Shown in pieces: positions 6,694 to 15,329 of a stretch of 28,622 nucleotides of DNA. The notes under the pieces are model-generated. The model ran no database searches, was not told the origin of the DNA, and saw nothing but the letters and a program-made list of their open reading frames with translations. Location of the stretch: assembly GCA_016176845.1 (NCBI GenBank), contig JACOWJ010000045.1, forward strand, positions 1-28,622, read 5' to 3'. Each line of letters opens with the position of its first letter. Position 1 is the first letter of the stretch. This DNA is from Nitrospinota bacterium (lineage in GTDB: Bacteria; 2-12-FULL-45-22; JACOWJ01). Both the position numbers and the translations under genes were made by a program.

Positions 6694-9384
6694 TCAAGCG
6701 CCCTTTTCTTTGCCCAACATCATGATGTAATCCCGCAGGGCCTCCATTTGCTTCTGCTCGTCGCCATTCAAGACATCCGGCGGGCCGGACTCCGCATCAG
6801 AAAAGAAGGTGGGCATCTTGGTGCCCGGCATGATCTTCTGCGGATCCTGCAACCACTTTACGATCCAGAATGGGTTTAGCCGCATTCGGGCCATCCCCAG
6901 GTCCGGGGCCCAACCCTCGGGCGGCCCCTCCGGCTTCTGGTCCCCCTGCTGGTGGCAATTGAAGCAATCCAGGTACTGCTTGCCGATCATCACCTGGGCC
7001 GCCTGCAGGTTCTCCGGCAGAATCCGCTCATCCTCGACGAAGGTGTACCGGGTCTTGGCCTTATCGGCAGCCATGAAGTAGTTGATCACCATATGGGTGT
7101 CCTCATCGGAGAAACCGAAGGTCGGCATTCGGACCTGGAGCCAGGGGCGTATGGGGATCGGCCGCTTCAAGAAGGTGAAGAGCCAGGTCGATTGGACCTT
7201 CTCTCCCTCAGAGGCCAGGTTGGGTGGGGCGAAGGTGAGGTTCTCGTAAAACTTCGCGATCTTCCCTCCCTTGCCCTCGATCAGATGGCACCCCACGCAG
7301 TTGCGCTCCCGGACCAATCGGCGCCCCTTTTCCCGGTTCAGATCCTCCTCCGTGTACTGCCGGGCATACTTGGCAGGAACCCCCAGGGCCTCGCCGGTAA
7401 AGCTTTGCAGCAGAGTTCGCAGGGCCAACGCCTCCTCATCGGTGAAGGAGAAGTTGGGCATCCGCTGGATGACCCGCTCCGTCTGAAACTGGCGGGGATC
7501 CTTGAGCTTGGCGAAGGTCCAATCGGACCAGGTCTCCTTGACGTGGGTGGCATAGCCGAATTCCAGCTCCAGGACGCGCTTCTCCCCGTACGTCGTCAGC
7601 TCGACGCCGATCTTGGACCGCTTCTCCATTCCCTTGATCTCGTGACAGCCATAGCAGCCATAGTTGGCGATGAGCCTCTCGCCCTCCACGATTTGCATCG
7701 AATCCTTGATCTTCTTCTCGATCCCCGGGATCTCCGACTTCGGCGCCAGGCTCATCAGGTAAGCCACCACGGCCTTGGCCTCCTCATCCGAGAGCCGGAG
7801 GTTAGGCATCCGGGTTTTGGGGAAGTATTCTTTGGGGTCCTTAATCCAGCGGTAGAGCCACTGGGCATTGACCTTGCCGGCCACCCGGGTGAGGTTAGGG
7901 CCGAAGTCCCGGGCGAGATCCTCCGACACCTGGACTACCTTGTCGCCCATGCTGTGGCAACCCAGGCAACCCACCTTCTCCACGATCTCCTTCCCTCGCG
8001 CCGCGAGCTCCGGAGGGATATTGCCCTCCTGGAAGCCCAGATCCACCGGCGGGGCCCCCTCGTTCTGCGAGCTGTCCCACAGGTAGGCCACGATCGCCTC
8101 GGCCTCGTTATCCTTTAAGAAGAAGTTGGGCATGCGGGTGCGGGGCAGGTAGCTTCGGGGATTCTTGACCCAGCGGAAGGCCCAGCTCGGGCTGGTCTTG
8201 GTCGCGATCTTGGTGAGGTCGGGCCCCACCTTGGCGAAATCCTCGTACCCCCGGGTGGTGTGACAGCCAAAGCATCCCACCTCCTCGAAGAGCCGTCGGC
8301 CTTTGGAGAGGACCGGGGCCCCCTCGAGGTTCACCTCCTCGTTGTGGCATTTCCTGCAGGAGGACTGGATCTCGGCCCCTTGCAGCAAGGGCTCGTTCTG
8401 GGTCGGCGTTTGGTCCATATCATGATGGCTGCCATGGGCGTTCTCCACTGAGTCGGTCGCCGAGTCCTGGCCCTTGTGGCAGAAGGTGCAGCCGAACTTA
8501 TTTATCGGGTGCTTCTCCAAGAAGAGCTCCCGTTGAGGATGGGTCGTATAGGGCTGGGGGGCCTTCTCGAAGCCCACCTTGTCGATCCCCAGGTGGCAGG
8601 TGTTGCAGCGATCCACCCGCAGGGTGGGATTCCGGAAGTTGTCCCGTGTATAATCGCTGAGGACCACCTGCATGACCTGGGGCCACCGTTTCTTGATGCT
8701 ATCCAGCATTCGCTCCAGCTCATCGATCTCGGAATAGGCCGCGTCGCGCAGCTTCCGATAATACTCGGCCTCCTTGCTGATTGCCTTGACCTTCTCCTCG
8801 GCCGCTAACAGCTCCTTGGCCAATCGGTCCCTCTCCGGCATATAGGAGGCCCGCTCGGCCGCCAGCGCCTCGACCTCCTTTTCCAGATTCTTATAAGAGC
8901 GCGCCGCCTTCTTGGCCTCCTTGTACTCATAGTAGGCCTCTTCCTCGAGGGACTTGGCGAATTGGATCTCCTGCTCCACCCCGAACTTCATTCGGTTCTC
9001 GAGCCGCTTTGCCTCCTGGACGGCAGCCTGATATTCCGCGCTCTTGAGTCGGGCCTCGGCCGCTGCCAGCCGCTTCATCAGCTCGTTATGAGTGATCTGG
9101 ACCGGCTTTCCCTCTGGGTCCTTCAGGTCGGGGATGGGGGTGTTGGCATAGCTGGCCAGCTTGGCCTTGGCCTTTTCCAGCTGGGCCTGGGTCATCTCGA
9201 ATTCCATCTTGTTGAAGGTCCGCTGGTACATCTTCCACGGCCTGCGCGTGAAGGACTCATCCCAGATGACCCAAAAGGCCGTCAGGACCAAGAGGAGGCT
9301 GACGACAAGGTAGACTGTGCCATACGACCTCGCCTCATCGGGGTCCTCCTGCTGTCGTATCTCGTGCTCTCTGATCTCATCCAT
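6694..9384 (-). CDS. Membrane-anchored octaheme cytochrome c with coiled coil
   Basis: The protein has 896 residues from the ATG at 9384, which has AAGAGGAG upstream. A GTG at 9435 in the same frame would add 17 residues and overlap the previous gene. One transmembrane segment (about 23-41, TVYLVVSLLLVLTAFWVIW) is followed by a Lys/Glu/Ala-rich coiled coil (about 60-235). Eight CxxCH heme sites lie at about 260, 299, 343, 371, 473, 577, 696 and 807. The last five sit in repeated class I cytochrome c domains, each followed by a Met-containing RMPNF/RMPNL/RMPTF/KMPTF motif that can supply the distal ligand. The protein is predicted to be anchored with hemes in the periplasm. As last gene of a Rieske/cytochrome b operon, it probably accepts electrons from the Rieske centre in place of cytochrome c1 or f. 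Confidence 0.92.
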   Translation of the reverse strand: MDEIREHEIRQQEDPDEARSYGTVYLVVSLLLVLTAFWVIWDESFTRRPWKMYQRTFNKMEFEMTQAQLEKAKAKLASYANTPIPDLKDPEGKPVQITHNELMKRLAAAEARLKSAEYQAAVQEAKRLENRMKFGVEQEIQFAKSLEEEAYYEYKEAKKAARSYKNLEKEVEALAAERASYMPERDRLAKELLAAEEKVKAISKEAEYYRKLRDAAYSEIDELERMLDSIKKRWPQVMQVVLSDYTRDNFRNPTLRVDRCNTCHLGIDKVGFEKAPQPYTTHPQRELFLEKHPINKFGCTFCHKGQDSATDSVENAHGSHHDMDQTPTQNEPLLQGAEIQSSCRKCHNEEVNLEGAPVLSKGRRLFEEVGCFGCHTTRGYEDFAKVGPDLTKIATKTSPSWAFRWVKNPRSYLPRTRMPNFFLKDNEAEAIVAYLWDSSQNEGAPPVDLGFQEGNIPPELAARGKEIVEKVGCLGCHSMGDKVVQVSEDLARDFGPNLTRVAGKVNAQWLYRWIKDPKEYFPKTRMPNLRLSDEEAKAVVAYLMSLAPKSEIPGIEKKIKDSMQIVEGERLIANYGCYGCHEIKGMEKRSKIGVELTTYGEKRVLELEFGYATHVKETWSDWTFAKLKDPRQFQTERVIQRMPNFSFTDEEALALRTLLQSFTGEALGVPAKYARQYTEEDLNREKGRRLVRERNCVGCHLIEGKGGKIAKFYENLTFAPPNLASEGEKVQSTWLFTFLKRPIPIRPWLQVRMPTFGFSDEDTHMVINYFMAADKAKTRYTFVEDERILPENLQAAQVMIGKQYLDCFNCHQQGDQKPEGPPEGWAPDLGMARMRLNPFWIVKWLQDPQKIMPGTKMPTFFSDAESGPPDVLNGDEQKQMEALRDYIMMLGKEKGA

Positions 9385-9407
9385 GCAATCAAAGCTCCTC
9401 TTGCGGC

Positions 9408-10247
9408 TCAGATATTGAACCAGGGGGTGATCCACAGGTACTTGATATTAAAGGCCAGCCTCAGGATCATCTTCAGGGGCAACAGCATCATGGTCATAAA
9501 AAGGAAGGCCACGATGCCGTAGCGGACCACGCCCAACTGCTGAAGGACCAAACTCTTCTTGGCTCGCCACAGGTAAAAGAGGACCGCCAAGCCATAGAAG
9601 GCCGCCAGCACGACCAGCCCGATCAGCTCGACGCCGAAGATCTTGGGGTTGCCCAGGAACTTGAAGGGGCCCCAGTAAGGCATGTCCACATTGGTGAGGG
9701 CCACCACCTTGTGGGTGTCCCACTTCTGCCAGGGCCAGAAGAGGTACCAGCCGGGCCCACGAAAGAAGACGCCCACGATGATCAGGGCGATCCACAGAAC
9801 GTGGAAGCCAAAAAAATAGGTGAGGACGGCGAACTTGCGCTCCTTGAAGGTATAATATCCGTTGCCCTTGGGGTTGATGTCGATGTAGGGGATGAGCATC
9901 AATCCCACGATGATCAGGCTGGGCAGGACCACTCCGGCCATCCAGGGATCGAAGTAAACCAGCATCTCCTGCAGCCCCAGGAAATACCAGGGGGCCTTGG
10001 AGGGATTGGGGGTCTTGGTGGGGTTGGCCATCTCCTCCAAGGGGGCATTGATCGTGATCGACCAGATGGTCAACCCGATCGTGACGAGCAGGATGCAGAG
10101 GAACTCAAGCCGTATCAGGTGAGGCCAGGTATGGACCTTGTCCTCCAGCTTCCTCTTGATCCTTTTGGGTCCTTTGGCGGCTGCCGCCCCATCGTCTTGT
10201 TTGGGCGCTACGGGTTTTCCTTCTCTAACCTTCGTTTCGCTCTCCAT
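9408..10247 (-). CDS. Cytochrome b C-terminal subunit (subunit IV type)
   Basis: The protein has 279 residues and starts at an ATG preceded by GAGGG. A charged N-terminal tail (about 1-40) is followed by membrane helices. The quinol-oxidation motif region reads KAPWYFLGLQEML (84-96), where APWY replaces the PEWY of most cytochrome b proteins. More helices follow than the three of a plain subunit IV (around 46-65, 104-120, 138-160, 205-230 and 240-265). Together with the b6-type protein encoded upstream it forms the split cytochrome b of a quinol:cytochrome c oxidoreductase. Its stop lies 24 bp before the octaheme cytochrome start. The role as part of the Qo site is family knowledge; the substrate is probably menaquinol in an anaerobe (inference). 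Confidence 0.9.
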   Translation of the reverse strand: MESETKVREGKPVAPKQDDGAAAAKGPKRIKRKLEDKVHTWPHLIRLEFLCILLVTIGLTIWSITINAPLEEMANPTKTPNPSKAPWYFLGLQEMLVYFDPWMAGVVLPSLIIVGLMLIPYIDINPKGNGYYTFKERKFAVLTYFFGFHVLWIALIIVGVFFRGPGWYLFWPWQKWDTHKVVALTNVDMPYWGPFKFLGNPKIFGVELIGLVVLAAFYGLAVLFYLWRAKKSLVLQQLGVVRYGIVAFLFMTMMLLPLKMILRLAFNIKYLWITPWFNI

Positions 10248-10280
10248 CTTTTTCCCTCACCCTTGGCTCGCTTCGCGAGA

Positions 10281-10347
10281 ATTGTAAAATGCAAAATGCA
10301 AATTGCAGATTGCAAATTTTCATTTTTCATTTTTCATTTTTCAATTC
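10281..10347. repeat. AAATGC/CATTTTTC word repeat between the two cytochrome b genes
   Basis: Tandem AAATGCAAAATGCAAATTGC-type words on the left face CATTTTTCATTTTTCATTTTTC words on the right, with AATTG/CAATT ends, giving an imperfect hairpin. The same AAATGC words recur at 21541-21703. It sits inside an operon, so transcripts would carry it; it could separate expression of the two subunits. Confidence 0.6.
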
Positions 10348-11112
10348 TTACAGGGGCCCCGAGATCCCTCCGTCTTTCCGGATTCGCCAGAAGTGGAGGA
10401 TCATCAGGGTGCCGGCAACCAGGGGGATCACGATGCAGTGGAGGACATAAAACCGCAGAAGGGCCGGCGGCCCGACCAGGCTCCCCCCCAAGAGCAGGGA
10501 CCGGGCATCAAAGCGGGCGTTGACCCCGACATAGTCGGCGAAGGGCCCCTCATGGCCGAACAGCGGGGTAGCCCGGGCCATGTTGGTCCCTACAGTCACG
10601 GCCCACATGGAGAGCTGATCCCAGGGCAACAGGTATCCGGTGAAGCTGAGCAGCAGGGTAAAGACCAGCAGCAGTACCCCGACCACCCAATTGAATTCGC
10701 GGGGGGGTTTGTAGGAGCCGGTCATAAAGACCCGGAACATGTGCAGCCACACTGTGATCACCATTGCGTGAGCGGCCCAGCGGTGCATATTCCGCATCAA
10801 CATCCCAAAAGGCATGTCAAACTGCAAGTATTTCATATCGGCGTAAGCATATTCCCCTACCGGCCGGTAATAGAACATCAGGACAACCCCGGTGACCACC
10901 GTAACCAGGAACATCAGAAAGGTGATCCCGCCCATGCACCAGGTGAAGCGCATCCGCACTCCGTGGCGGCGTATCTTGGCCGGGTGCAGGTGCAGAAAGA
11001 CGTTGCTCATCACCTGTAGGACCCGGTTGCGTGGGGTATCCTCGTAACTGTGTCGGAAGATGGACTTCCACGCCTGGGATTCAACGACCTTCTTGTTCAG
11101 ATCCTTTAACAC
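10348..11112 (-). CDS. Cytochrome b6-type subunit (cytochrome b N-terminal half)
   Basis: The protein has 254 residues from a GTG at 11112 with AAGGAG upstream. Four membrane helices are visible. Heme ligands are H110 (RNMHRW) and H124 (VWLHMFRVF) in one helix, and H225 (FYVLHC) and H240 ([12 protein letters not shown]) in another. The 14- and 15-residue spacings match b6-type proteins. The Qo-side GYLLPWDQ motif (159-166) is present. It carries the two b hemes of a quinol-oxidising complex with the Rieske protein upstream and the subunit IV-type protein downstream. The gap to the Rieske gene is 143 bp and to the next gene 100 bp, the latter filled by a word repeat. Confidence 0.93.
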   Translation of the reverse strand: MLKDLNKKVVESQAWKSIFRHSYEDTPRNRVLQVMSNVFLHLHPAKIRRHGVRMRFTWCMGGITFLMFLVTVVTGVVLMFYYRPVGEYAYADMKYLQFDMPFGMLMRNMHRWAAHAMVITVWLHMFRVFMTGSYKPPREFNWVVGVLLLVFTLLLSFTGYLLPWDQLSMWAVTVGTNMARATPLFGHEGPFADYVGVNARFDARSLLLGGSLVGPPALLRFYVLHCIVIPLVAGTLMILHFWRIRKDGGISGPL

Positions 11113-11255
11113 CGACGAATCTCCTTCGCATTGGAATCACAAAGCAGGCCCAAACCGACATGGCCAAGCAAAGTTGACCGCCCCCGGGCATAAAAATGGA
11201 CCTTCGATAGACTTGGGCATTTTCAGGGTAAAATCTCGACCTCTCCCTCCGCTCG

Positions 11256-11786
11256 CTAAGCCTTCAAGAAGGCCTCCGGGTCTTCCCACTGGCCTTTTTC
11301 AAAGGCGAAGATCTTGCCGAAATCGATCAGGAGCTGGCCATCCTCGGCCAAAGCGATCTTAACCCGCTCCAGGGGGCGGGGGGCAGGTCCCTCAAAGTTG
11401 ATGCCGCTCTTCATGAAACCGCTTCCATGGCAAGGACATTTAAACTTCTGCTCCGCATCCAACCAGTTGGGCGTGCAGCCCAGGTGGGTGCACTTGCCGG
11501 AGAGGGCATAGAAGCCATTGGGCTCCCGGATGATCCATACCCGGTAATCTTTGATATACTTGGTGCTGACCATTCCCATGGGATACTCGTCCGGGAAGCC
11601 GGCCTTGAAGGTGGTAGGGGGCTCGAAGAGGACCCGGGGGAACATAAACCTCAGCGTCCCCAGCGAGGTGATCCCCAGGGTCGTTAAGAAGCCTCCCCAT
11701 CCGGCCAGATGAACGAAGTCCCGTCGTGACCACAGGTTTCCCGATGCAGGGTGAATGATTCGTCTTTTGTTGTCCTGTTCCTCCAT
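11256..11786 (-). CDS. Rieske iron-sulfur protein of a bc-type complex
   Basis: The protein has 176 residues. The N terminus contains SRRDFVHLAGWGG followed by a hydrophobic helix (about 24-45), consistent with a Tat-type signal anchor. The [2Fe-2S] ligands are C99 and H101 (CTHLGC) and C117 and H120 (CPCHGSGF); C104 and C119 would form the usual disulfide. The C-terminal PAPRPLERVKI stretch is typical of the family. It is the first gene of the operon with cytochrome b6, subunit IV and octaheme cytochrome c, driven by the promoter at 11884-11912. It takes electrons from quinol at the Qo site and passes them to the c-type hemes. Confidence 0.95.
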   Translation of the reverse strand: MEEQDNKRRIIHPASGNLWSRRDFVHLAGWGGFLTTLGITSLGTLRFMFPRVLFEPPTTFKAGFPDEYPMGMVSTKYIKDYRVWIIREPNGFYALSGKCTHLGCTPNWLDAEQKFKCPCHGSGFMKSGINFEGPAPRPLERVKIALAEDGQLLIDFGKIFAFEKGQWEDPEAFLKA

Positions 11787-11883
11787 AATCTCTTACCCCT
11801 CTCATTCCCGGTCGAAAATGCGTTCCAAGCCCGAACCCTTTGTTCACCAAAACTTACAGTTACCCCAATTTTTTAAGGCGTAA

Positions 11884-11912
11884 TTAATAGCACACCTGTC
11901 CCCTCTTGACAA
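11884..11912 (-). promoter_or_regulatory. Promoter of the Rieske/cytochrome b operon
   Basis: On the minus strand, TTGTCA (11907-11912) and TATTAA (11884-11889) are 17 nt apart, with TG at the extended -10 position. The predicted leader is about 90 nt. Nothing else is recognisable between this promoter and about 12060. Confidence 0.5.
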
Positions 11913-12060
11913 GAAAAATTTTCCCGCCAGATCTCCCGAGCCAGTGAGCAAGCTGGGCCAAAGACCCTATGAGCGAGGACCTCATTTTGACACATGGGAG
12001 CGCTTAGCCGGCACGTAGATTGGATGTATTTGTTTAGCGTCCAAACTCCTTATTTTTCAA

Positions 12061-12820
12061 GGGGTTACAACAGGGGTAAGCCGTATTTCATCACTTTTTG
12101 GCGGCTATTTTCCATCTGTCGGCAACGTAACCCATACACCTTACAACACGCTGGTACGGCTCTTCCTGCTGGGGCAGGCGGTGTCGGTTGAGGCGGCACG
12201 GACGGCCCTGGCCCCGACGGACCTGGACCAGTTGATCGCCATCGGTGTGCTGAAGCGGACCGACGCGGGCATCCGCTCGGAAGCGCTGTTGGTTCCCGTC
12301 GAGGATCTGCTCGTAGTTCACGACTTTGGCTCCGAGGTCACGGGCGAACCGCTGGCGGACAACCATGTGCTGGGGGTAGGGGCTGCCTCCATCACGCTGG
12401 CCAACCTGACGGTTCGTCGGCAGCTGCGGCGAGCAGATCGAGCGCATCTTCGCTGTCGAAGAGCTGTTGCAGGAGATCGAGAACGAACAGGAGCTTTTGG
12501 ATCAATCGCTCATACTGGTGCACGACCACCAAATGGAGCATGTTCTCCAGGCAGAAAATGGGGGCTGGACCGTTAAATCCGCATACTTGAAGCTGACGCA
12601 GGGATTTGAGCTCACGGGCGAAGTGGATCGGCTCACCAGTGCTGTGCTGGCCGGCTGCGATGGCCGGGATAGACTCCGCGAGCTGGCAGCTGACCTGTCT
12701 CGCGGCCTGGGTGTGAATTTCGAGGCCATCGCCCCGACTTGCGTGGGTGTGGTGCGGAAGTTGATGAAGTCGGGCTTCCTTACCGTCCCTTCGAGCCCCG
12801 ACTCGAAGGGGTCAACGTGA
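12061..12820 (+). pseudogene. Remnant of a methyltransferase-like protein (two frames)
   Basis: Two partial reading frames follow each other. Frame one (to about 12420) gives PYNTLVRLFLLGQAVSVEAA through HVLGVGAASITLANLTVR, which resembles the region before the SAM domain of certain class I methyltransferases. Frame two (12428-12820) gives a C-terminal segment with LTQGFELTGEVDRL, VLAGCDGRDRLREL and VVRKLMKSGFL, which resembles their winged C terminus. The SAM-binding core is missing at the junction. No start codon or ribosome site is visible for frame one. The gene is broken and leads into the TssE remnant. The family assignment is from memory of the motifs and is uncertain; that the region is a degraded gene is more certain. 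Confidence 0.45.
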
Positions 12821-12966
12821 CTCTGGAGCCGATGCGAGAGCACGAGCGGGCCCTGCGGTTCCGGATCGATGCGCGGCTGCGGGTGGAGCCGGCCCCGGAG
12901 CCGGTCACTTTCGATACCGTTTTGCAGTTGCACAGCGGGGAATATCTGGTGAAGGGGGGAGGGTAA
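12781..12966 (+). pseudogene. tssE: TssE remnant (C-terminal part)
   Basis: The frame reads PFEPRLEGVNVTLEP, then LRFRIDARLRVEPAPEPVTFDTVLQLHSGEYLV and a stop. This matches the C terminus of TssE, the gp25-like baseplate protein of type VI secretion, which normally has about 140-160 residues. The N-terminal two-thirds are missing; the upstream sequence is the methyltransferase-like remnant, so a deletion joined the two. The stop overlaps the TssF start (TAATG), the usual tssE-tssF arrangement, which supports the assignment. Confidence 0.75.
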
Positions 12967-13985
12967 TGCGCGACGAACTGCTTGCCTACTACGAACGGGA
13001 GCTGACCTTCATCCGCCAGATGGGGGCGGAGTTCGCCGAGAAGTATCCTAAGATCGCCGGCCGCCTCCAGCTGGAAGCGGACAAGTGCGAAGACCCCCAT
13101 GTCGAACGGCTCATCGAGGCCTTCGCCTTCCTGGCAGGACGCATCCACCACAAGCTGGACGACGAGCTCCCGGAGATCACCGAATCTCTATTGAACGTCC
13201 TCTACCCCCATTACCTGGCTCCCATCCCCTCGATGTCCATCGTCCAGTTCGTCCTCGATCCGGACCGGGGGAAACTGACCAGTGGGTACCCCATTGATCG
13301 CCACACCACCCTTTACTCCCGGCCGGTCGGCTTCGAGAAGGACGAGGGGATGTTGCCCTATCCCAGTCGCTCGTTCCTGGGATACCGGCTGCTCCAGGAG
13401 TATTTCACCTTCCCGGACAAGTCCCTGTTCGTGGAGGTAGTGGGGCTCGATCGCGCTGCCCGCGCTGGCTTCGGCGAGACCTTGGAGATCCTGATCTTCC
13501 TGGACCGATCGCCCCGAATCGAGCAGCCCGTCGACGCGGGAAGCTTCCGGCTGGGCTGTACCCCCATCATCAACCTGTTTCCCCAGGTAGCCGAGCCGAT
13601 CCGGCTGACTCATGCCCAGACCGAGTACCGGGTCATCCCCGACCTGCGCCGCCAGGCCGCCACCGAGGTCTACTCCATCGACGACGTCCTGAGCACGGTC
13701 CCCTCTTCGCAAGAGCCCACCCATTTCCGGCCCTTTTACTCTTGAAGGCATGCGGACGACGGCCAGAGGGGCCAGGCATTCTGGTATGCGACCCGCCGGC
13801 CATCTCCCAAGAAAGGGGAGGCGGGGACGGAGGTCTACCTGACCCTGGTCGATCTCGGCTTCAGGCCGACCCTTCCTCCCACGGAGACCCTCATGGTCCA
13901 TACCACCTGCCCCAACCGGGACCTACCGGGAAATCTCCCCTTCGGCAGCGATCAGGGAGAGTTCGAGCTGGAGGGGGCGGCTGGA
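12966..13985 (+). pseudogene. tssF: TssF (ImpG/VasA) with in-frame stop and lost C terminus
   Basis: The first 259 codons are a clear TssF: MRDELLAYYERELTFIRQMG, KIAGRLQLEADKCEDPHVER and FAFLAGRIHHKLDDELPEIT. TssF is a baseplate component of the type VI apparatus, usually about 600 residues. At 13743 a TGA interrupts the conserved RPFYS-RHAD motif. The same frame then continues without shift through [19 protein letters not shown] and [15 protein letters not shown] to about 13985, where TssF similarity ends and TssG begins in another frame. The gene therefore has a nonsense codon and a deleted C terminus and is not expected to be functional. Confidence 0.88.
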
Positions 13986-14247
13986 GATGGCCGATCAGCG
14001 GCTGTTGTTTTACGTGGGGCTGCTGGCGCAACGCCCCCCCTCGGCGCATGCCATGGAGCGCCTGCTCCAGGATTATTTCGGTGTGCCGGTGGGGGTCTCT
14101 CAGTTCGAAGGGGAGTGGATCGAGCTGGACAAGGAGAACCGTTCCTCCCTCGGATCGAGCGGGAAAAACAACGAGCTGGGCTTGAGCACGGTCGTGGGGA
14201 CGCGGATCTGGGAGCAGCAAGCGCGGTTCCGGATACCATCGACCTGA
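13972..14247 (+). pseudogene. tssG: TssG (ImpH/VasB) middle fragment
   Basis: In the frame +1 relative to TssF the sequence reads [40 protein letters not shown] and [20 protein letters not shown] followed by FRI. This is the central part of TssG, another type VI baseplate protein, usually about 330 residues. About one third to one half of the N terminus and the C-terminal region are absent. Both ends are joined directly to other gene fragments (TssF and ClpV), which indicates deletions. Confidence 0.82.
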
Positions 14248-14477
14248 CAGGCCGGGCCCGCAAGGGGGATATCGATCCGGTGCTGGGACGGGACTTCGAG
14301 ATCCGTCAGTTGCTCGATATCCTCACCCGGCGCCGCCAGAACAACCACATCCTCACCCGGACGCTCCTGCCGGAGATCTCGCGGGAGCTCCTGGCGCGGA
14401 TGGCCGCTGGAGAAACGATATCGAGGGTGCATGTCTCGGTGGATGATGGAGGGGCATTTCAGTATGATATTTCGTGA
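14232..14477 (+). pseudogene. clpV: ClpV (TssH) fragment: N-domain piece fused to extreme C terminus
   Basis: The frame reads [20 protein letters not shown] and [16 protein letters not shown], the segment just before the first Walker A motif of the ClpV ATPase. It then jumps at HILT to [15 protein letters not shown] and [16 protein letters not shown], the last ~40 residues of ClpV. More than 600 residues, including both ATPase modules, are missing. The motif ILT occurs in both parental positions of typical ClpV (NNPILTG and [11 protein letters not shown]), so microhomology at the junction is likely. ClpV would normally recycle the contracted type VI sheath. Confidence 0.82.
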
Positions 14478-14547
14478 ATCATTGGGACCAGAAGTAGATC
14501 TTAACGTTACAGATGGCCAGTCAGGAGGGGAAGCGGCGGAAGAACCG

Positions 14548-14946
14548 CTATCGATTTCGCCCAAAGCGGTAGACGAGGAAGTGGGCATCAAAGGCAAAGA
14601 CGTCGTTGATCCCTAGTCGCTCCATCAAGGCAAATGTGGTATAATCCACGAAACTGAACGTTTGATCTGGGAAGGCCTGAGCGACCCGCCAGGCGGCTTC
14701 AAGGTCAACAGATTCCAGGGTCAAGATGGGAGTTCGCGTCTCTCGGAGGGTTTCCCAAAAGGTGAGGGCAGACGAACGACCCAGGTGCGAGTTGAGGAGG
14801 GCCCACGTTTCTGCGACAATGAGATCGGTGGTGACGAAGGGTGTCCGTCCGGCATGGTTGGCGTAAAACTGGCTTGCCTCCTCGTGATGACGGTCCGATA
14901 TTTCCGCAACGGCATACCAAGCCCCCGTATCAACCAGCATGCTCAT
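14548..14946 (-). CDS. vapC: PIN-domain toxin (VapC-like)
   Basis: The protein has 132 residues. The four acidic residues of the PIN RNase site are present: D6 (LVDTGAW), E46 (VAETWAL), D101 (SFVDYTTF) and D120 (FAFDAHF). VapC toxins cleave tRNA or rRNA. The chosen ATG at 14946 overlaps the end of the antitoxin gene by 17 bp; the frame upstream of it is open but lacks family similarity. It appears intact, in contrast to the shredded genes around it, and lies on the opposite strand between two ClpV fragments. Confidence 0.85.
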   Translation of the reverse strand: MSMLVDTGAWYAVAEISDRHHEEASQFYANHAGRTPFVTTDLIVAETWALLNSHLGRSSALTFWETLRETRTPILTLESVDLEAAWRVAQAFPDQTFSFVDYTTFALMERLGINDVFAFDAHFLVYRFGRNR

Positions 14947-15190
14947 GGCGGAGGGCCTCGCCAAGATAAGTGTCGTGACAGTCGGAGATGTCCGGACGAC
15001 CACTTGATCCTAAGGCGACAATCCTGAGGTATGCCTCGGGAGGAACAGCGGGAAGCCCCTGGCATTCTTCAAGGTGCTGTTTAACCAAACGCCGCATGAG
15101 TTCAGCCAGAGAGATCCTTCGGGCCCTGGCCTCAGCCTTTAAAGCTTGAAGCTGCTCAGGATCAAGATACACCATGGTTCGGGATTTCAT
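14930..15190 (-). CDS. vapB: Ribbon-helix-helix antitoxin (VapB/CopG-like)
   Basis: The protein has 86 residues. MKSRTMVYLDPEQLQALKAE and ARARRISLAELMRRLVKQHL form the beta strand and two helices of a CopG/Arc-type DNA-binding dimer. The C-terminal part would wrap the PIN toxin encoded immediately downstream. AAGGAG precedes the ATG at 15190, and a near-consensus promoter lies at 15265-15292. Such antitoxins normally repress their own operon. Confidence 0.8.
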   Translation of the reverse strand: MKSRTMVYLDPEQLQALKAEARARRISLAELMRRLVKQHLEECQGLPAVPPEAYLRIVALGSSGRPDISDCHDTYLGEALRHEHAG

Positions 15191-15264
15191 CGTTTCCGCT
15201 CCTTACCCCTTTTCAAGGTGACTAGCCCTTCTTGGGTATGACCATTTAGGGTTTTACGATTGGC

Positions 15265-15292
15265 ATTATAATTCTGTTGCTGGATATGTCAA
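15265..15292 (-). promoter_or_regulatory. Consensus promoter of the toxin-antitoxin pair
   Basis: On the minus strand, TTGACA (15287-15292) and TATAAT (15265-15270) are both perfect, with a 16-nt spacer. Transcription would begin near 15258, about 70 nt before the antitoxin start. Confidence 0.78.
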
Positions 15293-15329
15293 GGCCAAGG
15301 AATATTCTAGTCCACAGCCCTAGATCGGG

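Noticed and set aside
6952-8118. 388-codon ORF on the plus strand opposite the octaheme cytochrome
   Set aside because: It is antisense to a gene with eight CxxCH motifs; its product is a Leu/Gly/His-rich shadow.
12091-12447. Minus-strand ORF opposite the methyltransferase-like remnant
   Set aside because: It has no recognisable domain, and the plus-strand frames show family-like motifs.
13743-13745. TGA in TssF as a selenocysteine or recoded codon
   Set aside because: The gene is also deleted at its C terminus and its neighbours are broken, so plain nonsense is the simpler reading; no SECIS-like hairpin was evident.
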